In this document: one piece after another, positions 6,464-11,385 of the stretch
Numbering within the stretch: the stretch's first letter is position 1
How the letters are laid out: each line of letters starts with the position of its first letter
Position numbers and translations under genes: made by a program
Notes under the pieces: model-generated
What the model was told of the DNA's origin: nothing
The model's database searches: none
What the model saw: only the letters and a program-made list of their open reading frames with translations
Assembly: GCA_900759225.1 (NCBI GenBank)
Contig: CAAEUM010000041.1
Location: forward strand, 1-11,385
DNA: 11,385 nt
DNA from: Lachnospiraceae bacterium
Lineage (GTDB): Bacteria; Bacillota; Clostridia; Lachnospirales; Lachnospiraceae
Direction: 5' to 3'

Positions 6464-8356
6464 TCACTCCAGTTCAAATGCGCCTGTATATAACTGATAA
6501 TAGGTGCCCTTCCGCGCCAGCAGCTCCTCATGGCTGCCGCGCTCAATAATACGGCCATGGTCAAGGACCATGATCGCATCACTGTTGCGCACCGTAGACA
6601 GCCTGTGAGCGATCACAAATACCGTACGCCCATGCATCAGATTGTCCATTCCCGCTTGCACCAGCGCTTCCGTCCTTGTATCAATGGAAGAGGTTGCTTC
6701 ATCCAGAATCATAACCGGCGGATCAGCCACCGCAGCCCTGGCAATGGAGATCAGCTGACGCTGCCCCTGGGACAATCCGGCCCCGTTTCCGGTAAGCATG
6801 GTATTATACCCCTCCGGCAGACGGGTAATAAAATCATCTGCATTTGCCAGCTTTGCTGCCTGGATGCATTCCTCATCGGTTGCATCCAGACGCCCATAGC
6901 GGATATTTTCCATAACCGTCCCCGTAAACAGGTTCACGTCCTGCAGTACTACCCCAAGGGAACGGCGCAGATCCGGCTTTCTGATCTTTGTGATGTTGAT
7001 TCCGTCATAACGGATCTTACCGTCCGGAATATCATAAAACCGGTTGATCAGATTGGTTATGGTCGTTTTTCCTGCTCCTGTTGCTCCTACAAAAGCAATC
7101 TTCTGGCCCGGCTTTGCATAAAGGGTCACATCATGGAGCACCAGCTTTTCCGGCGTATAACCAAAATCCACATCTGCCAGCCGGATATCACCGGTCAACT
7201 CTGTGTAAGTCACACTGCCGTCTGCACTGTGAGGATGTCTCCAGGCCCAAAGCCCTGTAGGCCCCTCTGCCTCCTGGAGCTCTCCTTTTTCATCTCTCTT
7301 TGCATTTACCAGGGTTACATAGCCCTCATCCTGCTCCGGCTCTTCGTCCATCAGCTCGAACACGCGTCCTGCTCCTGCAAGTCCCATTGCAACCATAGAA
7401 ACCTGCATCGAGGTCTGTCCGATGATCTGGGAAAGCTGCCTTGTCATGCCCAGAAAAGAAATGATAATTCCCACTGTAATAGATGATGTGCCTGCAAGGC
7501 TGGGATTTGGAGCATGAAATGCAACCAGAAGGCTTCCAATCACAGCAAGCAGCACATACATCAGGTTGCCCACATTTCCTAATATAGGCATCAGCACATT
7601 GCCGTATCTGTGAGCTGCTTCACCGTCTTCAAACAGCTGGTCATTCAGCTTTGCAAAAGCCTTTTTGCTTTCTTCCTCATGGCAGAATACCTGGATCACC
7701 TTCTGACCCTGCAGCATTTCCTCTATAAATCCCTCTTCCGCAGCCAGAGCCCTCTGCTGCCGCATCATGTATCTGGCGCTGAAGCCGGCAAAATGCCTTG
7801 TAATTGTCAGCATTCCCGCAACAAACAGGACCACTGCCAGAGTAAGCCACAGGCTGTAATACAGCATCATGATAAAAATGGCAGTTACCGTCAGAGAGGA
7901 CTGGACAAACAGCGGAAGGCTCTGTCCGATCAGCTGGCGGATGGCATCCGTATCATTGGTATAGGTGCTCATAATATCGCCATGAGCATGGGTATCAAAA
8001 TATTTCACAGGGAGGCTCTGCATTTTGCCAAACATGTCATTTCGCATATGCTTTAAGGTACCCTGGGTCACCCTAGCCATTGTCCTGGTGTAAATAAAAG
8101 TAGCGGCCACTCCCAGCACATAGATGGAAGCCATGCTTAAAAGTATCTGTACAAGCCCCGGCCATACTGCAGCAAGACCCTGGGTAATGCCTGGAGTAAT
8201 GCACTCATCGATCAGCCGCTGCATAAAAACAGTGGCTACTACAGAGGACAGGGAGCTGACTACGATACAGCCTCCCACCAGCAAAAGTTTTCCTTTAAAA
8301 TGCTTCCAAATATAAGCAAGAAGCCGGATAAACGCATTTTTTCTGTCTGTTTTCAT
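6464..8356 (-). CDS. Heterodimeric ABC exporter subunit with consensus Walker B (BmrD/TM288-like)
   Basis: A 630-residue half-transporter: six-helix exporter membrane domain (about 20-335), then an ATPase domain. Walker A GATGAGKTT at 424-432, Q-loop Gln472, Walker B MILDE with catalytic Glu553, and switch His584 in IAHRLSTV are intact. The signature is LSQGQ at 528-532 instead of LSGGQ. With the partner's normal signature and degenerate Walker B, this gives one competent and one degenerate ATP site, as in BmrCD, LmrCD and TM287/288. Between the two domains, about residues 337-388, lies an extra linker with GLWAWRHPH (368-376), longer than in typical half-transporters. The start at 8356 is chosen because AGGAGG lies about 6 bases upstream and the partner stop is 1 base away; a longer in-frame start at 8413 would lie inside the partner gene. 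The likely role is export of drugs or hydrophobic compounds; the substrate is unknown. Confidence 0.92.
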   Translation of the reverse strand: MKTDRKNAFIRLLAYIWKHFKGKLLLVGGCIVVSSLSSVVATVFMQRLIDECITPGITQGLAAVWPGLVQILLSMASIYVLGVAATFIYTRTMARVTQGTLKHMRNDMFGKMQSLPVKYFDTHAHGDIMSTYTNDTDAIRQLIGQSLPLFVQSSLTVTAIFIMMLYYSLWLTLAVVLFVAGMLTITRHFAGFSARYMMRQQRALAAEEGFIEEMLQGQKVIQVFCHEEESKKAFAKLNDQLFEDGEAAHRYGNVLMPILGNVGNLMYVLLAVIGSLLVAFHAPNPSLAGTSSITVGIIISFLGMTRQLSQIIGQTSMQVSMVAMGLAGAGRVFELMDEEPEQDEGYVTLVNAKRDEKGELQEAEGPTGLWAWRHPHSADGSVTYTELTGDIRLADVDFGYTPEKLVLHDVTLYAKPGQKIAFVGATGAGKTTITNLINRFYDIPDGKIRYDGINITKIRKPDLRRSLGVVLQDVNLFTGTVMENIRYGRLDATDEECIQAAKLANADDFITRLPEGYNTMLTGNGAGLSQGQRQLISIARAAVADPPVMILDEATSSIDTRTEALVQAGMDNLMHGRTVFVIAHRLSTVRNSDAIMVLDHGRIIERGSHEELLARKGTYYQLYTGAFELE

Positions 8357-8357
8357 G

Positions 8358-10091
8358 TTATTCCTCCTCCCTGCTCTTTGTCTGGGAATCATAGACCTCA
8401 CGATAAATCCCATTTAAGGCAAGAAGCTCCTCATGGGTTCCCTGCTCTTTAATGCGCCCTCCGTCCATGACCAGAATGATATCTGCGTCCTCCACAGAGG
8501 ATACGCGCTGGGCGATAATGATTTTTGTTGTACTCGGAAGCTCATCCCTCAATGCGCGCCGTATTAAGGCATCTGTCTTTGTATCAACTGCAGAAGTAGA
8601 ATCATCTAAGATCAGGATCTTCGGTTTTTTCAGCAATGCCCTTGCAATACAGAGGCGCTGCTTCTGACCTCCGGAGACATTGGTTCCTCCCTGTTCAATG
8701 TAAGTGTCATATTTATTGGGAAACTGCTGGATAAATTCATCTGCCTGAGCCAGACGGCATACCCGCACCAGTTCCTCGTCACTGGCCTCCTTATCTCCCC
8801 AGCGCAGGTTTTCCTTGATCGTTCCGGAAAACAGCACATTCTTCTGCAATACCACAGCTACAGCGCTTCTTAAGGAATTCAGATCATATTCCCGCACATC
8901 CCGGCCGCCTACTAAAACCTGGCCTTCTGTCACATCATAAAGCCTGGAAAGCAGCTGGATCAGCGTTGTCTTTGCCGCGCCGGTCCCTCCGATGATCCCC
9001 ACAGTCGCTCCTGATGGGATTTCCAGATCAATATCTGACAGTGCGTTCTTCTGGCTGTCCTTTTTATACTTAAAGGATACCTGCTTAAACTGGATGCTTC
9101 CATCCTCCACCTGTGTAACCCCATGATCCGGCGATCTTAAGCTGCTTTCATAATTTAAAACCTCACCGATCCGCTCTGCGGACTCCTGGGCCATAGACGT
9201 CATAACAAATACCATAGAAAGCATCATCATGGCAGAAAGTATCTGCACCCCATAGCTGATCAGTGAAGACAGTTCACCGGTAGTAAGCTCCGTAGCCCCT
9301 GAGCTTATGATCATTTTAGCGCCGAAAAAGCTTACCAGCAGCATAGCCGTATAAATACAAAACACCATTACTGGGGAATTCAGTGACAAGATCCGCTCTG
9401 CCCGCGTAAATTCCCTGCACACATCCTCTGAAGCGCGGTTGAATTTTTTCTCCTCATACGCTTCACGTACAAAGGACTTTACCACACGAATTCCGGATAC
9501 ATTTTCCTGAACTGATTCATTCATGGCATCATATTTCTTGAAAATACGCTTAAAAATAGGATGCACCACGCTGATTATGGTAAATAGCGCCCCGCCCAGG
9601 ATTGGTATCATGATCAGGAAAATACAGGCCATTTTCGGGTTAATAGAAACTCCCATGATCACAGAAAACAATATCATCATAGGGGTGCGCACTGCAACCC
9701 GGATTATCATCTGAAAGGCATTCTGTACATTTGTGATATCCGTGGTCATCCTCGTTACCAGAGAGGAGGCAGAAAAATGGTCGATATCTGCAAATGCAAA
9801 ATCCTGGATCTTAAAATACATATCCTGACGCAAATTTTTCGCAAACCCGCAGGAAGCAGTTGCCGCTGCCCATCCGGACATTACGCCGCAGACTAAAGAC
9901 AGCATTGCCATTACTGCCAGCACCAGGCCATATTTTAACGTAGATCCTGCTCCTCCTCCCATTTCGTCTAAAAGCCTCGCCATAACAAGCGGAATCAGGC
10001 ACTCTAAAATTACCTCCATCGTCACAAAGATCGGAGCCTGAAGTGAGGGCTTTTTGTACTGGCGCAGACTTTTTGCCAATGTTTTTATCAT
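8358..10091 (-). CDS. Heterodimeric ABC exporter subunit with degenerate ATPase site (BmrC/TM287-like)
   Basis: A 577-residue half-transporter with a six-helix membrane domain (about 15-305) and an ATPase domain. Walker A is GGTGAAKTT (368-376), with Ala373 where the consensus has Gly before the Lys. Q-loop Gln416 and signature VSGGQ (472-476) are normal. Walker B is ILILDD, with Asp497 in place of the catalytic Glu, and the switch His is replaced by Gln528 in IAQRVSSV. These losses mark it as the subunit supplying the non-hydrolytic ATP site, while its intact signature completes the active site of the partner. The length equals that of TM287-type proteins, so it is not a decayed gene. The start has AGGAGG (10100-10105) 8 bases upstream. 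Its stop and the partner's ATG are separated by a single base, so translation is almost certainly coupled. A MarR operator palindrome lies 19 bases before the start codon. Confidence 0.93.
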   Translation of the reverse strand: MIKTLAKSLRQYKKPSLQAPIFVTMEVILECLIPLVMARLLDEMGGGAGSTLKYGLVLAVMAMLSLVCGVMSGWAAATASCGFAKNLRQDMYFKIQDFAFADIDHFSASSLVTRMTTDITNVQNAFQMIIRVAVRTPMMILFSVIMGVSINPKMACIFLIMIPILGGALFTIISVVHPIFKRIFKKYDAMNESVQENVSGIRVVKSFVREAYEEKKFNRASEDVCREFTRAERILSLNSPVMVFCIYTAMLLVSFFGAKMIISSGATELTTGELSSLISYGVQILSAMMMLSMVFVMTSMAQESAERIGEVLNYESSLRSPDHGVTQVEDGSIQFKQVSFKYKKDSQKNALSDIDLEIPSGATVGIIGGTGAAKTTLIQLLSRLYDVTEGQVLVGGRDVREYDLNSLRSAVAVVLQKNVLFSGTIKENLRWGDKEASDEELVRVCRLAQADEFIQQFPNKYDTYIEQGGTNVSGGQKQRLCIARALLKKPKILILDDSTSAVDTKTDALIRRALRDELPSTTKIIIAQRVSSVEDADIILVMDGGRIKEQGTHEELLALNGIYREVYDSQTKSREEE

Positions 10092-10110
10092 ACACGTTAC
10101 CTCCTGTTTT

Positions 10111-10122
10111 GTAGCTAGCTAC
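10111..10122. promoter_or_regulatory. MarR operator before the exporter genes
   Basis: GTAGCTAGCTAC is a perfect 12-bp palindrome just upstream of the ribosome binding site of the first exporter gene. The site before marR matches it at 11 of 12 positions, and flanks agree too (about 20 of 23 bases from TTTY through RTATTT). A clear -35/-10 pair is not visible here; TTAAAT at 10130-10125 on the - strand is a weak -10 candidate. Confidence 0.72.
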
Positions 10123-10132
10123 GTATTTAAGG

Positions 10133-10169
10133 GGTAAAAAGGATTTCGCCTTGGCGAAACCCCCTTACC
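10133..10169 (-). terminator. Intercistronic hairpin with T-run, possible attenuator
   Basis: On the - strand a TTTCGC-CAAG-GCGAAA hairpin is extended by GG/CC pairs across one bulged T and is followed by TTTTT (10140-10136). Further outer pairing GGTAA/TTACC with three G-U pairs could lengthen it to about 16 bp, but that uses the T-run. It sits after marR and before the second operator, so it could limit read-through from marR into the exporter genes. Confidence 0.5.
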
Positions 10170-10199
10170 TTTATCCTGTATCTCTGTTGGTCTGTGCTA

Positions 10200-10229
10200 T
10201 TTCAGCCCTGCATCTTTATGCGGCTGAAA
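10200..10229 (-). other. Stable hairpin after marR, no T-run
   Basis: TTTCAGCC (10200-10207) pairs with GGCTGAAA (10222-10229), and GCAT (10210-10213) pairs with ATGC (10218-10221) around a four-base loop, a 12-bp stem with a two-base bulge. On the - strand it begins 7 bases after the marR stop and is followed by TAGCACAG, not a U-tract. It may protect the marR 3' end or mark a processing point; this is inference. Confidence 0.5.
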
Positions 10230-10236
10230 CATTACG

Positions 10237-10659
10237 CTAGCTTTCCAGATTTTGATTCATCCGTTTCAAATAATCAAGGAGCTGGCTGATCTCCTCCTTG
10301 GAAAAGCCTTTGGAAAGCTGTGCTTCCATGTCCAGCCTGTCCTTCATAATAAACTGGTGCAGATCCAGGGCTTTGCGGCTGAGCGACACACGCTTGCTGC
10401 GCCTGTCCTCCTCATCCACGCGGCTGAAGATAAAACCGTTATGTTCCAGCCTGCCAACAAGGCCTACTACTGTAGGATGGGAAACATTGAGAAATTCCTC
10501 TATCTCCTTCTGATTGACCTCGCCGCCATGCTCATAGATGAAATCCAGCACCCGGATCTGAGAAAATGTCAGATCATGTTTTTTCAGCGATGCATCCACA
10601 ACCACACTCATACGGTTGCTGAGCCGTTTCACAAGATAGCCTATTTTTTCCTGAGACAT
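10237..10659 (-). CDS. MarR-family transcriptional regulator
   Basis: A 140-residue winged-helix regulator of typical MarR length. The DNA-binding region runs from TFSQIRVLDFIYEHGGEVNQKEI (31-53) through the recognition helix VSHPTVVGLVGRLE (59-72) to the wing DEEDRRSKRVSLS (82-94) with its conserved Asp/Arg. The outer helices (1-25 and 98-138) would form the dimer interface. The start at 10659 has AAAAGGTGA about 4 bases upstream. It precedes the exporter gene pair on the same strand, and the same palindrome occurs in front of both transcription units. It therefore most likely represses itself and the exporter and releases DNA when it binds a small ligand or exported compound. The ligand cannot be predicted. 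Role as regulator is firm; repression rather than activation is inferred from operator position. Confidence 0.93.
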   Translation of the reverse strand: MSQEKIGYLVKRLSNRMSVVVDASLKKHDLTFSQIRVLDFIYEHGGEVNQKEIEEFLNVSHPTVVGLVGRLEHNGFIFSRVDEEDRRSKRVSLSRKALDLHQFIMKDRLDMEAQLSKGFSKEEISQLLDYLKRMNQNLES

Positions 10660-10695
10660 GAAATCACCTTTTCAAATAGAAGCCGCTCTTTTTTC

Positions 10696-10707
10696 GTAGC
10701 TTGCTAC
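10696..10707. promoter_or_regulatory. MarR autoregulatory operator at the marR transcription start
   Basis: GTAGCTTGCTAC is a palindrome (two 5-base arms around TT) three bases downstream of the marR -10 element, so it covers the predicted transcription start. A bound dimer here would block RNA polymerase. Its sequence and flanks match the site in front of the exporter. Confidence 0.75.
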
Positions 10708-10710
10708 ATA

Positions 10711-10739
10711 TTTTTATCACAATCACAAAATAATGTCAA
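10711..10739 (-). promoter_or_regulatory. Promoter of marR
   Basis: On the - strand a consensus -35 TTGACA (10739-10734), a 17-base spacer and a -10 TAAAAA (10716-10711) with a TGn extension. The -10 matches 4 of 6. The start of transcription would fall in the adjoining palindrome. The -35 begins 28 bases after the pcrA stop. Confidence 0.7.
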
Positions 10740-10766
10740 CACCTGTTTTTACAGTTCACAAAGTTA

Positions 10767-11385
10767 TCACATTTTCTCCAGCTTGGCAAAGGAGGCCAGC
10801 ATCCGTTTTACCCCTGCACCCTCAAACTCCACTGTTACCTCATAATCCCGTTTTCCATCGGTGATTTCCCTTACGGTTCCCTCTCCGAATAAACGGTGCT
10901 TTACCCGATCCCCCTCTTTATAATCAAGGGACGCCGCTTTTTCAACCACAAAGGTTTTTCCAAAGCCCGGATTTTTCCCTCCCATAGCGCCGGAAGGTGA
11001 GGAAGTTTTTGAAGCATAGGCATTATAACCTTTTCCAAAGGTACTGGTATGGCTTCTGGCCTTATTCCAGGGAAGACCATCCTCCATGGAAATCATCCCC
11101 TTTCCGGTACTCCTTTCAAAGCCGGAAAGAAAGGCTTCCTTTCTCTCCTCCTCCAAAAGCTCCGGCGGGATTTCCTCTAAAAAACGGCTGGGCTTGCAGT
11201 AACGCGTTTCCCCATTTACCATGCGCTGCCTGGCTGCTGTCATTACCAGCTCTTCCTTAGCTCTGGTAATTCCCACATAGCACAGGCGCCGTTCCTCCTC
11301 AAGCTCCGTCCTGTCATCCGACATAATACACATCATGCTTGGAAACAGCCCGTCCTCCATGCCTGCCAGATATACCTTGGGGAAT
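10767..11385 (-). CDS. pcrA: ATP-dependent DNA helicase PcrA/UvrD, C-terminal part (5' truncated)
   Basis: The frame is open at the window edge and gives 205 residues ending at TGA 10769-10767. It begins with FPKVYLAGMEDGLFPS, the conserved stretch before motif VI of UvrD/Rep-type superfamily 1 helicases. ELEEERRLCYVGITRAKEEL then carries motif VI, whose Arg contacts ATP. A poorly conserved linker follows, then a C-terminal KEGDRVKHRLFGEGTVREI...VEFEGAGVKRML...KLEKM Tudor-like tail typical of PcrA, which in relatives contacts RNA polymerase. PcrA unwinds DNA in repair and plasmid rolling-circle replication and removes RecA. The N-terminal ATPase core lies outside the window. No terminator is seen between its stop and the marR promoter, so some read-through into marR is possible. 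Confidence 0.92.
   Translation of the reverse strand, partial: FPKVYLAGMEDGLFPSMMCIMSDDRTELEEERRLCYVGITRAKEELVMTAARQRMVNGETRYCKPSRFLEEIPPELLEEERKEAFLSGFERSTGKGMISMEDGLPWNKARSHTSTFGKGYNAYASKTSSPSGAMGGKNPGFGKTFVVEKAASLDYKEGDRVKHRLFGEGTVREITDGKRDYEVTVEFEGAGVKRMLASFAKLEKM

Noticed and set aside
6530..7486. Long + strand open frame opposite the exporter gene
   Set aside because: Its protein is rich in His, Cys and Arg with no domain, and it is fully antisense to a clear ATPase domain.
8357..8413. Upstream in-frame start for the 630-residue exporter subunit
   Set aside because: It would lie within the partner gene; the ATG at 8356 has a strong AGGAGG at the right distance.
10196..10232. 11-codon - strand open frame after marR, possible leader peptide
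   Set aside because: No ribosome binding site at a suitable distance and no run of regulatory codons; its bases are explained by the hairpin.
10252..10845. + strand open frame opposite marR and its promoter
   Set aside because: It runs antisense through marR, its operator and into pcrA, has no ribosome binding site and no recognisable domain.

Overview
The window looks like ordinary chromosomal DNA from a Gram-positive Clostridia member, most likely a gut-type Lachnospiraceae (Lacrimispora, Enterocloster or Hungatella-like). This rests on strong AGGAGG ribosome binding sites, mid-range GC, T-rich intrinsic terminators, a COG2984/COG4120/COG1101-type ABC cassette, an RlmCD-type rRNA methylase, and a MarR-controlled heterodimeric ABC exporter with a GLWAW-type linker. 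The genus is inference. I see no rRNA, tRNA, CRISPR array, insertion sequence or phage gene.

Left block (1-3167, + strand): the 3' end of an iron/zinc-dependent (GldA-like) alcohol dehydrogenase is followed after 20 bases by a three-gene ABC importer: lipoprotein binding protein, membrane permease, and an ATPase that overlaps the permease by 17 bases. They probably form one transcript. A hairpin at 3157-3185 marks the convergent junction with the next block.

Middle block (3202-6435): on the - strand lies an RlmCD/RumA-type 23S rRNA uracil-5-methyltransferase, with all four Fe-S cysteines and the catalytic Cys and Glu. Upstream of it is a small membrane protein with a tandem-repeat acidic tail; this gene has its own promoter and terminator. 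Divergent from it, on the + strand, is a 12-helix MFS transporter with a recognisable promoter. The last bases of the MFS gene also hold the terminator of the operon coming from the right.

Right block (6415-11385, all - strand): a partial PcrA/UvrD helicase, then a MarR regulator, then two half-transporters forming a heterodimeric multidrug-type ABC exporter. Their nucleotide-binding domains are asymmetric: one subunit has Asp for the catalytic Glu and Gln for the switch His, and the other has LSQGQ for LSGGQ. A 12-bp palindrome with the pattern GTAGCWWGCTAC occurs twice, once just downstream of the marR -10 element and once just before the first exporter gene. Flanking bases are conserved too, so the pair is very probably the MarR operator. 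Two hairpins lie between marR and the exporter genes; the second ends in a T-run and could attenuate transcription. The most informative result in the window is this regulatory layout: one repressor, two operators and an intercistronic terminator controlling an asymmetric exporter. I found no wholly new system.
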